Part shown: piece by piece, positions 42,969 through 51,550 of the stretch
How the letters are laid out: each line of letters starts with the position of its first letter
How positions within the stretch are numbered: position 1 is the stretch's first letter
Source of the DNA: Akkermansia sp.
GTDB lineage: Bacteria > Verrucomicrobiota > Verrucomicrobiia > Verrucomicrobiales > Akkermansiaceae
Direction: 5' to 3'
Assembly (NCBI GenBank): GCA_017435505.1
Contig: JAFSEZ010000004.1
Span: forward strand, 1 to 64,000
Length of the DNA stretch: 64,000 nt
Program-made: the position numbers and the translations under genes
The notes under the pieces: generated by a model
Database searches by the model: none
What the model saw: the letters and a program-made list of their open reading frames with translations, nothing else
Told to the model about the DNA's origin: nothing

Positions 42969-43013
42969 CAGATAGATACAACCAGTATTTGCCTCCTGGT
43001 GCTGTAGTTGGCT

Positions 43014-43757
43014 TTACAGCTCAGCAGCGGCCGGCTTATCCAAGAAGTACTTGGCATCGGCGTGCTTCTGCAGGTAGGAAGCGGCTACATCAATGGTGAC
43101 GGGGCCGTTGATAGCCTTGTTCACGATGGAAGCTTTCTTCTCGCCCCAAGCCATAAGACGCACCTTCTTAGCACCCATGATGGTGGCTACACCCATGGTG
43201 ATGGCGGTCTTGGGCACGTTGTCGAAACCACCGAAAGCGGGAGCAGCATCGGTCTTGGTGAGGTCATCGAGAGTCACCTGGCGAGTGATGGTGGTGTCAT
43301 CGGAGCCGGGTTCGTTGAAGCCGATGTGACCGGTGCGGCCGATGCCGAGAATCTGGAGATCCAGGCCACCACATGCCTTAATCTTGTCCTCGTATGCCTG
43401 GCAGTGAGCGGGAATCTCCTCGGGAGCGAGGGTGCCGCAGGGCAGGTTGATGTTTTCGGCGGGGATGTCGATGTGGTTGAAGAGGTTGGTGTGCATGAAG
43501 TACCAGTAGGACTCCACGTGCTCGTGAGGGAGCCCGGTGTATTCATCGAGGTTGAACGTGGTGACGTTCTTGAAGGACAGGCCCTCTTCCTTGTGGAGAC
43601 GAATCAGCTCAGCGTAGAAAGGCAGAGGGGTAGCACCCGTGGCCAGACCAAGAACAACGCCCTTGCCCTCAGCGGCACGGCTGCGAATGAGCTCTGCAAC
43701 TTCTGCGGCCAGTTTCTTGGCGGCAGCTTCCTTCGTTTCGAAAACTTCGTATGTCAT
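43014..43757 (-). CDS. nagB: glucosamine-6-phosphate deaminase
   Basis: 247 residues. Converts glucosamine-6-P to fructose-6-P and ammonia, feeding amino sugars from mucin into glycolysis. LGLATGATPLPFY, FNLDEYTGL (catalytic base Asp) and GIGRTGHIGFNEPGSD (catalytic His and Glu). The residue before GHI is Thr, not Asp as in E. coli; I recall the RTGHIGFNEPGS form from Bacteroidetes NagB, so it is probably normal. Divergent from fucO. The PFK product of the operon at 50.5 kb would be the next glycolytic step. Confidence 0.93.
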   Translation of the reverse strand: MTYEVFETKEAAAKKLAAEVAELIRSRAAEGKGVVLGLATGATPLPFYAELIRLHKEEGLSFKNVTTFNLDEYTGLPHEHVESYWYFMHTNLFNHIDIPAENINLPCGTLAPEEIPAHCQAYEDKIKACGGLDLQILGIGRTGHIGFNEPGSDDTTITRQVTLDDLTKTDAAPAFGGFDNVPKTAITMGVATIMGAKKVRLMAWGEKKASIVNKAINGPVTIDVAASYLQKHADAKYFLDKPAAAEL

Positions 43758-43766
43758 AGCGCACTT

Positions 43767-43794
43767 ATTCTATACATTCCAACATCAATTTCAA
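43767..43794 (-). promoter_or_regulatory. promoter giving a near-leaderless nagB mRNA
   Basis: Minus strand: TTGAAA (43794-43789), 16 bases, TAGAAT (43772-43767), then 9 bases to the ATG at 43757. Confidence 0.55.
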
Positions 43795-43847
43795 CCCTAA
43801 AATAGACTGATTGCCGAAAAAAAGATGCTTTCTCCATCAGTTTTCTG

Positions 43848-43876
43848 TTGCATTGGGTGCAAAATCAAGGTAGGAT
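43848..43876 (+). promoter_or_regulatory. promoter giving a leaderless fucO mRNA
   Basis: TTGCAT (43848-43853), 17 bases, TAGGAT (43871-43876), then 6 bases to the ATG at 43883. Confidence 0.6.
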
Positions 43877-43882
43877 GCGGCT

Positions 43883-45052
43883 ATGTCCGCAAAACGCTTT
43901 ATTTTGAATGAGACGAGCTACCACGGCGCCGGCGCCGTGCGTGAGATTGTGACTGAGGTGAAGAACCGTGGCTTTCAGAAAGCTTTGGTGGTGACTGATG
44001 CCGATTTGGTGCGCTTTGGCGTGGTGGCAAAAGTGACTTCCTTGCTGGATGAAGCAGGTTGCGCCTATGAGGTTTATGACCAAGTGAAGGCCAATCCCAG
44101 CGTAGCAGTGGTAGAAGCCGGTGTGGCTGCTTTCAAGTCAGCCGGAGCCGATTATATGATTGCCATTGGCGGTGGTTCCCCGCAGGATACAGCCAAGGCT
44201 ATCGGCATCATCATCAACAACCCTGAGTTCTCTGATGTGGTGTCCCTGGAAGGTTTGGCTCCCACCAAGAACAAGGCTGTGCCGATGATTGCCGTGGCTA
44301 CGACCGCAGGCACGGCGGCCGAGACAACCATCAATTACGTCATCACCGATGAAGCTAATCGCCGCAAATTTGTGTGCGTAGACCCCCACGATATCCCCGT
44401 GGTGGCTGTGGTAGATCCGGAGATGATGTCCTCCATGCCCAAGGGGCTGACCGCAGCTACCGGTATGGATGCTCTGACTCACGCTATCGAAGGGTACACG
44501 ACCCTGGCTGCTTGGGAACTGGCAGATACGCTCAACATCAAGGCTGTGGAACTGATTGCCAAGAATCTGCGCCAGGCTGTGGAAAATGACCCGGCCGGCC
44601 GCGAGGGTATGGCACTGGGTCAGTACATGACCGGCATGGCATTCTCCAACGTGGGGCTTGGTGTGGTGCACGGTATGGCTCACCCGCTGAGTGCGTTCTA
44701 CAACACGCCTCACGGCGTGGCCAACGCTGTGCTTCTCCCCTATGTCATGGAGTATAATGCAGCTTACACAGGTGACAAGTTCCGTGAAATCGCCCGCGTC
44801 ATGGGCGTGCAGGGGGTTGATGCCATGAGCCAGGAAGAATACCGCAAAGCTGCCATTGAGGCTGTGTGCCAGCTTTCTAAGGATGTGAACATCCCGCAGA
44901 CACTGGCTGAAATCGGTGTCAAGGAAGAAGACCTGGAGGCTCTTACTGATGCAGCCATGGCCGATGTATGCACCGGCGGCAATCCCCGCCCCTGCGCGCG
45001 CGAGGAGATTCTTGCCCTCTACCGCACAGCTTACACCGGGTGGGCCAAGTAA
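43883..45052 (+). CDS. fucO: lactaldehyde reductase (L-1,2-propanediol oxidoreductase)
   Basis: 389 residues, matching E. coli FucO along its whole length. Iron-dependent group III alcohol dehydrogenase: GGGSPQDTAKAIGI binds NAD; DALTHAIEGY and the two His of HGMAHPL and PHGVANA are the metal ligands. It reduces L-lactaldehyde from fucose or rhamnose breakdown to 1,2-propanediol, regenerating NAD anaerobically. The rest of the fucose pathway is not in the window. With nagB it forms a divergent pair of mucin-sugar genes. Confidence 0.92.
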   Translation: MSAKRFILNETSYHGAGAVREIVTEVKNRGFQKALVVTDADLVRFGVVAKVTSLLDEAGCAYEVYDQVKANPSVAVVEAGVAAFKSAGADYMIAIGGGSPQDTAKAIGIIINNPEFSDVVSLEGLAPTKNKAVPMIAVATTAGTAAETTINYVITDEANRRKFVCVDPHDIPVVAVVDPEMMSSMPKGLTAATGMDALTHAIEGYTTLAAWELADTLNIKAVELIAKNLRQAVENDPAGREGMALGQYMTGMAFSNVGLGVVHGMAHPLSAFYNTPHGVANAVLLPYVMEYNAAYTGDKFREIARVMGVQGVDAMSQEEYRKAAIEAVCQLSKDVNIPQTLAEIGVKEEDLEALTDAAMADVCTGGNPRPCAREEILALYRTAYTGWAK

Positions 45053-45084
45053 AGCACGGCCTCAACGTTCAACCTATAATCTTG

Positions 45085-45109
45085 CCGCACGGGGGATTCC
45101 CCCGTGCGG
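45085..45109 (+). other. strong hairpin between fucO and coaD
   Basis: CCGCACGGGGG (45085-45095) pairs perfectly with CCCCCGTGCGG (45099-45109) around ATT. There is no T-run, so it may be a processing or stability element, or, since a TATAAT lies at 45075-45080, the 5' end of the coaD transcript. Confidence 0.6.
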
Positions 45110-45123
45110 TGTGCTCAATCAAG

Positions 45124-45615
45124 ATGAAACGCACAGCTGTATACGCCGGGAGTTTTGACCCGCCTACGAACGGCCATCTGTGGATGATTCGCCAAGGTTC
45201 TGCCTTGTTTGATGAATTGGTGGTGGCGCTTGCCGTGAACCCGGATAAACCCGGTTTTTTCAGCCGGGAGGAGCGTTTGGCAGTGTTGCGGGAAATGGTG
45301 GCAGAGCTCCCGGAAAATGTGCGAGTGGAGGCCGTGAACCACGGCTTTTTGGTGGATTTTGCACGCGAAGTGGGCGCCACCTATCTACTGCGTGGTATGC
45401 GCAATACCATTGATTTTGAGTATGAAAAACCTATGGCACGCATGAATGCCCGCATGGAACCGGAGATACACTCCGTTTTCCTGATGCCGCCCAGCGAGCT
45501 GGAGGAGGTGTCATCTTCTTTTGTGCGTGGTTTTGTAGGCGTGCCGGGTTGGGAGCGCTGGGTAAAGGCATGTGTGCCACCCTGCGTCTACCGTTTGATA
45601 GAAGCTCGCTCCTGA
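45124..45615 (+). CDS. coaD: phosphopantetheine adenylyltransferase
   Basis: 163 residues, normal size. TxxH-type nucleotidyltransferase: YAGSFDPPTNGHLWMI, YLLRGMRNTIDFEYE and VSSSFVR are family signatures. Makes dephospho-CoA from phosphopantetheine and ATP in the cytosol. The start at 45124 gives the canonical MKRTAVYAGSFDP; a longer frame overlaps fucO. Confidence 0.95.
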   Translation: MKRTAVYAGSFDPPTNGHLWMIRQGSALFDELVVALAVNPDKPGFFSREERLAVLREMVAELPENVRVEAVNHGFLVDFAREVGATYLLRGMRNTIDFEYEKPMARMNARMEPEIHSVFLMPPSELEEVSSSFVRGFVGVPGWERWVKACVPPCVYRLIEARS

Positions 45616-45624
45616 GCGCGGCTT

Positions 45625-46239
45625 TTAACAAATGTATAGGGCAGGCGCGGGCTCACGATGTTGCTCCGTATGCAGCCAGCCGTGTTGTAGCATGCTCCAG
45701 AATGCGTAGTGGGGGCTTTTTTGCTCTGCCATCATTCGCTCCGGCACCATGCGGAAAGGGTATATTTGCACGGGTATACTCTCTTGCCCCGCCAAGAAAG
45801 CCTCGTGTACAAGGGTGTAGATTTCTTCAATGCCGGCATCTGTCATGGCAAAGCAGCCGGAGGAAGTTACGCCTCCATGAACCATGATGTAGGAGCCCGT
45901 GCGGCCTTGGGCGCGGTCGTAGGCATTGGGGTAGCCAATATTGAAAGAGAGATGATATTTGCTGCGGGGATTGAGCGCCTGCGGCGTGACGGAATAGAAT
46001 CCCTCCGGCGCTTGGCGATCCCCCTCGGCTACTTTGGGCCCCAACGTTCCGCTCATTCCGGCAATGGGGTAGGACTTTAGTACGCGCCATTTGCCACCTT
46101 GCTGTACCCACAGCTCAAGCTGCAAATCTTCCTTGATGATGCGGATGAAAACCGGAGAACCAAAATACGCCCCCAGGGAATCTATGGTGTTTTGCCGAGC
46201 GCAAAGCGTACGGGTAGTGCCGGACTCCGGTAGATTCAT
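45625..46239 (-). CDS. L,D-transpeptidase (YafK/YkuD type)
   Basis: 204 residues. YkuD-like domain with MVHGGVTSSGCFAMTD, where His and Cys are the catalytic pair; the GMSGTLGPKVAEGDRQAPEGFY strand is typical of YafK. The family cross-links or removes peptidoglycan and lipoprotein attachments through meso-DAP. No signal peptide is visible from this start, which is odd for a periplasmic enzyme; a start upstream within the next gene is possible but not obvious. Co-transcribed with the membrane protein 23 bases upstream. Confidence 0.82.
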   Translation of the reverse strand: MNLPESGTTRTLCARQNTIDSLGAYFGSPVFIRIIKEDLQLELWVQQGGKWRVLKSYPIAGMSGTLGPKVAEGDRQAPEGFYSVTPQALNPRSKYHLSFNIGYPNAYDRAQGRTGSYIMVHGGVTSSGCFAMTDAGIEEIYTLVHEAFLAGQESIPVQIYPFRMVPERMMAEQKSPHYAFWSMLQHGWLHTEQHREPAPALYIC

Positions 46240-46262
46240 AGCGGCACAGAACGGAGAATGGC

Positions 46263-47189
46263 TTATTTTGCAGCCGGTTTCGTTTCCTCTTTGGGCGTCT
46301 TTGCCTCCGTTTCAGACTTGGCTGCGGTAGCAGCTGTTTTGAGCACCGGTTTGGCGGCAGACTTGGGCTTGGTCTTGTTGATGGGCTTGGGCAGTGTGGG
46401 AACAGGCAACTGGGTAGCAGGTTTTTCTGTCTTTTTGGCGGGAGCGGATTCGGCTTTTGGCTTTTCCGAAGCTTTAGGGGCTTCTTGTTGCTCCTGAACG
46501 GTTGCTGCCTGTTTTTTCTCTTTCTTTTCTTGCTTCTTTAGCAAGGCTCTGGGAATCAACGCCTCAAAGATGGAGAGGAAGAAAGTGTAGAGGAACATGA
46601 AAAGACCGGGCAGAATGGCTGTGCTCCAGCGCATGGTTTTGAACTGTGCCAGCAGCTCCGGCTTGTATGGCTCTTGCATCGTTTCCCATTGCTGAGCCAA
46701 AGCATGGCAGGCGTAAGAGAACAGTAACCAGATGATGAAATTGATGCAGCATGCTGCAGTGATGCTGCGGAATGCGTTGGTGCTTACCGTGCCCAGCAGC
46801 CATGTAATGGGCACAATGTACATGGTAACCGGGTATTTTGCGGGGATTTGAGTCAATATCTCTGCTCCGGGAATGCTCCACAAAGCTGTGGGTAAAATAG
46901 CCCCGCCTATGCCCACCAACAGCACAATTTCCAGTAATAGAAGTATCGTAGCGCAGCAGTAGATTGCGTTCCACACCAATGTCATCCCTCGCACAAACAC
47001 TAACAACAGCAATACTCCTGCCGCTATCAGGAAATCCGGGTCTCCCAGTACATCCATGATGCGCCCGCTTGCCGCATTCATGAAGTCCGCGATACTGATA
47101 CCGGGCCTGCTGATTGTATACAGCACCACAATGTAGAGAACAGGCAGAATACAAAGGTATCGGAGCAGGTGTCGCGGAAGCCACTTCAT
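46263..47189 (-). CDS. multi-spanning membrane protein with Lys/Ala/Pro-rich tail, unknown
   Basis: 308 residues. About six TM helices (12-215) followed by a long cytosolic-type tail of Lys, Ala, Glu and Pro repeats (220-308), a low-complexity, highly basic and acidic mix. It may be Yip1-like, but I am not sure. The ATG at 47198 overlaps the -10 box, so 47189 is used. It precedes the L,D-transpeptidase, so a cell-envelope role is plausible. Confidence 0.65.
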   Translation of the reverse strand: MKWLPRHLLRYLCILPVLYIVVLYTISRPGISIADFMNAASGRIMDVLGDPDFLIAAGVLLLLVFVRGMTLVWNAIYCCATILLLLEIVLLVGIGGAILPTALWSIPGAEILTQIPAKYPVTMYIVPITWLLGTVSTNAFRSITAACCINFIIWLLFSYACHALAQQWETMQEPYKPELLAQFKTMRWSTAILPGLFMFLYTFFLSIFEALIPRALLKKQEKKEKKQAATVQEQQEAPKASEKPKAESAPAKKTEKPATQLPVPTLPKPINKTKPKSAAKPVLKTAATAAKSETEAKTPKEETKPAAK

Positions 47190-47196
47190 GGGGCTC

Positions 47197-47226
47197 ATTC
47201 TACGTGAGCAAGAAGCCTTCTGTCAA
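47197..47226 (-). promoter_or_regulatory. promoter giving a near-leaderless membrane-protein mRNA
   Basis: Minus strand: TTGACA (47226-47221), 18 bases, TAGAAT (47202-47197), then 7 bases to the ATG at 47189. Confidence 0.65.
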
Positions 47227-47328
47227 GGCAAAACTCATGTGATTTTGCAGGATGAAGAATGGATATGGCATGCCGCACGACGCCGATGAATTTATTTCAA
47301 TTCAGGGCATAAGTGGCAAACGTAGGGC

Positions 47329-47357
47329 TTGCGGAGCAGGGGGCGATGTGGTATACT
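47329..47357 (+). promoter_or_regulatory. promoter giving a near-leaderless terC mRNA
   Basis: TTGCGG (47329-47334), 17 bases, TATACT (47352-47357), then 7 bases to the ATG at 47365. Confidence 0.6.
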
Positions 47358-47364
47358 CCGCGCC

Positions 47365-48231
47365 ATGCCTATTTCAGAATTTCAAATGGCTGTTGATTTG
47401 GTTTCCCAGAACTGGGGGGCGTTCATTTCTGCCAGCCTAATGGTGATTGCCAGTTTGGTGTTGATTGAGGGCTTGCTCTCAGTTGATAATGCGCTCGGTA
47501 TTGCAGCGATGGCATCACATTTGCCCAAACACCAACAAAAAGCCGCCCTGCGCTGGGGGCTTATCGGAGCCTATCTTTTCCGTGGTGTTGCTCTGGCGTT
47601 GGTTGCGTGGCTTATGCACAATGCTTGGGTGAAGTGGTTTGGCGCATTGTATTTGATTTATCTGGCATGTGATCACCTGAAGTTCACCTATGTTGAAGCC
47701 CACGAAAGCGCGGGTTCTGCAACGCTCAAGACGGCCGGTAAGGGATTTTTGGCCACCGTTTGCAGCATTGAGTTGATGGACCTCTCCTTGTCATTGGACA
47801 ATGTGGTAGCCGCAGTTGGTGTGGTGCAGGGTTCCAAGGATATCCCTGAGTATTTCCACATCTGGGTGGTATGCTTGGGCGTATTCATCGGTATCGCCGC
47901 TCTTCGAATTGTGGCCGGTTGGTGCATTGATATTATTGCTCGGCATCCCATCTTGGGCTATACCGCTTTCATTCTTGTAGGCTTTGTGGGCTTGGTTATG
48001 ACGGTTTCCAATGCGTTGGAAACGTTCTGGGGGATTCATTACCACATGGAAGTGCTACCCAAGTTCTGCATCATCATCTTCATTGTGGCTCTGAGTATTT
48101 GCTACGAGAAATTCAGGGCGTTGCACCGTTTCCTGCAGCCGGCTGTTTACGTGTTTCGTCTGCTGTGTTCCGGGTTTGCGTGGATCGTAGAGACTATTTG
48201 CATGCCTTGGCGCCGTTTTAGTAAAAATTAA
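47365..48231 (+). CDS. TerC-family integral membrane protein
   Basis: 288 residues, about eight TM helices. Two inverted motifs with acidic residues in helices, EGLLSVDNALGIAAMA and SIELMDLSLSLDNVVAAVGV, are typical of TerC/Alx/YkoY proteins, which export Mn or other metals or load them onto exported enzymes. Followed 15 bases later by the Mrp-type ATPase, so the two are probably co-transcribed. Confidence 0.85.
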   Translation: MPISEFQMAVDLVSQNWGAFISASLMVIASLVLIEGLLSVDNALGIAAMASHLPKHQQKAALRWGLIGAYLFRGVALALVAWLMHNAWVKWFGALYLIYLACDHLKFTYVEAHESAGSATLKTAGKGFLATVCSIELMDLSLSLDNVVAAVGVVQGSKDIPEYFHIWVVCLGVFIGIAALRIVAGWCIDIIARHPILGYTAFILVGFVGLVMTVSNALETFWGIHYHMEVLPKFCIIIFIVALSICYEKFRALHRFLQPAVYVFRLLCSGFAWIVETICMPWRRFSKN

Positions 48232-48246
48232 CTTAACTTCCCACTT

Positions 48247-49326
48247 ATGTCTGAAACTCACATTAATCTCACTCCTGAGCTCATTCGTGCAGCTCTTACG
48301 ACGGTAAAATATCCCGGATTCAGTCGCGATATTGTTTCGTTCGGTCTGGTAAAAAACATCGAAGTAAACGACGGCGGTGCCGTGGTTGTGGACCTGATTG
48401 TTGAAAGCAAAAACGCCGATGTACCCCGCTATATCTATGAAAATGTGATGGGGGTGGTCAAGGAGCTTCCCGGCGTGAAAAAGCTGGATGTCAATATTGA
48501 ACATCATGCACCCAAATCCAAGAAGGCTTCTGCCAATGATGACCCTGCCGACTGGAAATCCAGCGTGCCGGGCGTGAAGCATGTGATTGCCGTGGCTTCC
48601 GGTAAGGGGGGCGTGGGCAAGAGCACCGTTTCTGCTAACTTGGCTGTGGCACTTTCCAAGCTGGGCTACCGCACAGGTTTGTTGGATTTGGATATCTACG
48701 GCCCCTCCATGGCGCTGATGTTCGGCACCAAAGAGCGTCCCGGTTGCTCGGAGAAGGAGCAATTCCTGCCCGTTGAGGTTCACGGTATCAAGTTGCTCTC
48801 CATGGGTCTGATGGTGGATGAAGCTGCTCCTGTGGCTGTGCGAGGCCCGCTCGCTACCCGTTACGTGCAGCAGTTTCTGCGAGATGTTGATTGGGGTGGT
48901 TTGGATTTCTTGGTGCTTGATATGCCTCCCGGTACGGGGGATATTCAGCTCACTATTGTGCAGACTGTAGATTTGGCGGGGGCCGTCATCGTGACGACAC
49001 CGCAAGAGGTAGCACTCATTGATGCTCGCAAGGCTGTGGGGCTCTTCCAGCGTGTGAATACCCCCATCCTTGGCATCATTGAAAATATGAGCTACTTTGT
49101 GTGCCCGAGCGATGGCTTGGTGTACAACATCTTCGGTGAAGGCGGCGGAGAGCGCGAAGCTCAGAAGCTCGGCGTGCCCTTGCTGGGTCGTATTCCCTTG
49201 GATATCCGCACCCGAACCTGTGGTGATGAGGGGCACCCTGTGGCTCTGGAAGATCCGGGGCAAAGCATGGTTGCCGCCGCATTTGAGGGCGTGGCCAGCA
49301 TGCTTTCAAGTGTTCTGGGTGAGTAA
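48247..49326 (+). CDS. Mrp/ApbC-type P-loop ATPase (Fe-S cluster carrier)
   Basis: 359 residues. N-terminal DUF59/MIP18 domain (about 8-85), then the deviant Walker A SGKGGVGKST (about 120-129), LLDLDIYGPSM and DMPPGTGD. These cytosolic carriers bind and deliver 4Fe-4S clusters. The usual CxxC in the C-terminal half reads VCPSDG, with the second Cys missing, as in some other bacteria. Starts without a Shine-Dalgarno sequence. Confidence 0.9.
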   Translation: MSETHINLTPELIRAALTTVKYPGFSRDIVSFGLVKNIEVNDGGAVVVDLIVESKNADVPRYIYENVMGVVKELPGVKKLDVNIEHHAPKSKKASANDDPADWKSSVPGVKHVIAVASGKGGVGKSTVSANLAVALSKLGYRTGLLDLDIYGPSMALMFGTKERPGCSEKEQFLPVEVHGIKLLSMGLMVDEAAPVAVRGPLATRYVQQFLRDVDWGGLDFLVLDMPPGTGDIQLTIVQTVDLAGAVIVTTPQEVALIDARKAVGLFQRVNTPILGIIENMSYFVCPSDGLVYNIFGEGGGEREAQKLGVPLLGRIPLDIRTRTCGDEGHPVALEDPGQSMVAAAFEGVASMLSSVLGE

Positions 49327-49360
49327 AGCTTCGTCACAACAAATCAGCTGCATCTGACAG

Positions 49361-50350
49361 ATGGGGAGCATCGTTCTCAATTCCTTTCTTGCGACGATTC
49401 CGGTCTACGTCTTCTTTGCGATAGGCTTTTGGTTGCGCCGTAAGAAGGCGATAGAGGCGCATCACGATGCTCCTATCATGCAGTTGGCTATGGATGTGGG
49501 CTATCCTTGCCTCATTTTCCACAGCATCATGAAATACATGGTGGTGGAGGCGCACCCCACTATCTCTACTGTGGCGTTCTCCTTGCAGGCGATTGCCTGC
49601 GGTTTTATGGAGCTGCTTGTTGGTGTGCTGGCAGCGTGGCTGGTGGCACGTTTGCTGCGACTGCGCATCGGCACGGGCCTGCGCACTTTCACTCTTACCG
49701 CCGGTGTGCAGAATTACGCATTCTTCGTCATCCCCATTATCCAGATGCTCTTTTCTGCCCAGGGAGACCCCACCATGGGGGTGCTCTTCATCCACAACAT
49801 GGGATGTGAGATTTTTGTGTGGAGCTTGGGGGTCATCCTCATGTGCGGTGGCGCGAAAGACTTGCGTCTTTCCATATTGTTGCGCGGGCCGCTCTTGGCG
49901 GTGTGCGTCTCGTTGGCCATTGCGTGGTCCGGCGTGGGGGAATATGTGGCGCTGCCTCCCATCATGAAAACAGCGGAGATGATAGGCTCTGTTGCCACGC
50001 CTATTTGTCTTATTCTCTTTGGCTGCTCCATGTATGATCTCACCCGCAATTTCACATGGCAGCCCAAGATGCTTTCCGCCGGGCTAATCGCACGCTTGGC
50101 TTTGGCTCCCGCATTCATCATCCTGCTGGCATGGGCTCTGCCGGTCGATCCCCTTATCAAGCGCATCATGGTCATTCAAAGTGCCATTCCCAGTGCGGTC
50201 ATCCCGGTCATCCTTGCCAAGCGTTTCGGGGGGATTCCTGAGTTGGGGACTCAAATTCTCCTTTCCACCACGGTGTGCTCTTTTCTCACGCTCCCCATTT
50301 GGTTGGCCATTGGCAATGCCGTTGTGGTACCCCTCTTGCCAAGGTTCTGA
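49361..50350 (+). CDS. AEC-family (auxin efflux carrier) transporter
   Basis: 329 residues, ten TM helices in two five-helix repeats (AEC fold). Segments such as DVGYPCLIFHSI, GVQNYAFFVIPIIQ and QSAIPSAVIPVILA are typical of bacterial members such as malate/malonate permeases. The substrate is probably a small carboxylate, but this cannot be read from the sequence. Runs convergently to the pfk operon, with a hairpin between. Confidence 0.83.
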   Translation: MGSIVLNSFLATIPVYVFFAIGFWLRRKKAIEAHHDAPIMQLAMDVGYPCLIFHSIMKYMVVEAHPTISTVAFSLQAIACGFMELLVGVLAAWLVARLLRLRIGTGLRTFTLTAGVQNYAFFVIPIIQMLFSAQGDPTMGVLFIHNMGCEIFVWSLGVILMCGGAKDLRLSILLRGPLLAVCVSLAIAWSGVGEYVALPPIMKTAEMIGSVATPICLILFGCSMYDLTRNFTWQPKMLSAGLIARLALAPAFIILLAWALPVDPLIKRIMVIQSAIPSAVIPVILAKRFGGIPELGTQILLSTTVCSFLTLPIWLAIGNAVVVPLLPRF

Positions 50351-50390
50351 TGAAGCAATATAGAGAATAAGATTATTTTACAGAAAGACA

Positions 50391-50420
50391 ACAACGGCGG
50401 GAAGCAATTCCCGCCGTTGT
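50391..50420. terminator. hairpin between convergent AEC transporter and pfk operon
   Basis: ACAACGGCGGGAA (50391-50403) pairs perfectly with TTCCCGCCGTTGT (50408-50420). No T-run of note in either direction, but its position suggests a shared terminator. Confidence 0.7.
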
Positions 50421-50455
50421 TGTTCAATGAGATGTGGTAGCTCTACTCTGTGGCT

Positions 50456-51544
50456 TTATTGACTGTCGTCACCAAAGGAGATACCGATTTCCTTGGCCGC
50501 TTCAATGAGCTGGCTCTTGCTGTCTACCAAGTGCAGGGAGCGCACGGCTTCCTCAATGGGCATGGAAACCATATCGTTGCGGTGCAGGGCTACTGTTTCG
50601 CCGAACTTGCCTTCCTCAATGAGGTCGATTGCCTTGGCGCCGCAGCGCACACCCAACACGCGGTCGTAGGGAATGGGAGAGCCACCACGCTGAATGTGCC
50701 CCAGCACGCAGTAGCGAGTTTCTATGCCGGTGATGGTTTCCAGTTTGGTGGAGAGGAAGGAGGCAATGCCGCCCAAACGTACCTCGCCCTTTGTTTCTTC
50801 ATCGAGGGTGAGGAGTTTGCCGCCAATCTTGGCACCTTCTGAGACAACCACGATGATTTCGCGCTGGCCGAGAGCTTTGAGAAGCTCGACCTTGCGGACG
50901 ATGTCTTCAAGCTTGAACTCAATTTCGGGCAGCAGAATCACATCTGCACCGCCGGCGATGCCGCCGTACAGGGCAATCCAGCCGGCGTGGCGCCCCATGA
51001 CTTCTACCACCATCATGCGCTGGTGGGAATCTGCCGTTGTGCGCAGGCGATCCAGATTGTTACTCACAACGGAAACTGCCGTCCAGAACCCGAAGGTGTA
51101 GTCTGTGGCACCCAAATCATTATCAATCGTCTTGGGTACACCGACGATGGGGAGACCAATCTTGCGGAGTTCCTGCCCAATGGTCTGTGAACCATCGCCA
51201 CCCACAACGATGAGCGCTTCGAGGTTGAGGCGTTTTACCGTTTCCTGGCTGCGTTGCAAGACTTCGGGGGCAATCTCCATGCGACCGCCCACACCGCTTT
51301 TAACGGTGAAGTTGCCTTTGTTGACGGTTCCCAAGATGGTACCGCCCGTGGAGCGGATGTTGTGGCAGTTTTGCGGGGTAAGAATTTTCCAGCGCTCGTT
51401 GTCGGGAGTGGAAAGAAGCCCCTCGAAGCCATCGTAGAAGCCATAGACGGTCCAACCGCGTGCAGCGGCGGCACCTACTGCACCTTCAATCACGGCGTTG
51501 AGTCCGGGGCAGTCGCCACCGGCGTTGAGAATACCTATATTCAT
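50456..51544 (-). CDS. pfkA: 6-phosphofructokinase, probably ATP-dependent
   Basis: 362 residues. Phosphorylates fructose-6-P. NAGGDCPGLN (about 7-16), GGDGS (115-119; Mg-binding Asp117), PKTIDND (137-143; catalytic base Asp141), SHQRMMVVEVMGR and IQRGGSPIPYDR are intact. Gly118 with Lys138 is a combination known in ATP-using members; PPi-dependent enzymes have Asp at 118. Last gene of the nanA operon, 6 bases after dac. Supplies the committed glycolytic step for the sugar phosphates made by upstream genes and NagB. Confidence 0.92.
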   Translation of the reverse strand: MNIGILNAGGDCPGLNAVIEGAVGAAAARGWTVYGFYDGFEGLLSTPDNERWKILTPQNCHNIRSTGGTILGTVNKGNFTVKSGVGGRMEIAPEVLQRSQETVKRLNLEALIVVGGDGSQTIGQELRKIGLPIVGVPKTIDNDLGATDYTFGFWTAVSVVSNNLDRLRTTADSHQRMMVVEVMGRHAGWIALYGGIAGGADVILLPEIEFKLEDIVRKVELLKALGQREIIVVVSEGAKIGGKLLTLDEETKGEVRLGGIASFLSTKLETITGIETRYCVLGHIQRGGSPIPYDRVLGVRCGAKAIDLIEEGKFGETVALHRNDMVSMPIEEAVRSLHLVDSKSQLIEAAKEIGISFGDDSQ

Positions 51545-51550
51545 GAGAGT

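Noticed and set aside
43014-43757. NagB with a changed active-site Asp (RTGHI instead of NDGHI) as a pseudoenzyme
   Set aside because: I recall the same RTGHIGFNEPGS form from other NagB proteins, and the catalytic His, Glu and N-terminal Asp are intact.
48055-49263. 402-codon open frame antisense to the Mrp-type ATPase
   Set aside because: His- and Gln-rich translation typical of an antisense shadow; the plus-strand frame contains the P-loop and family motifs.
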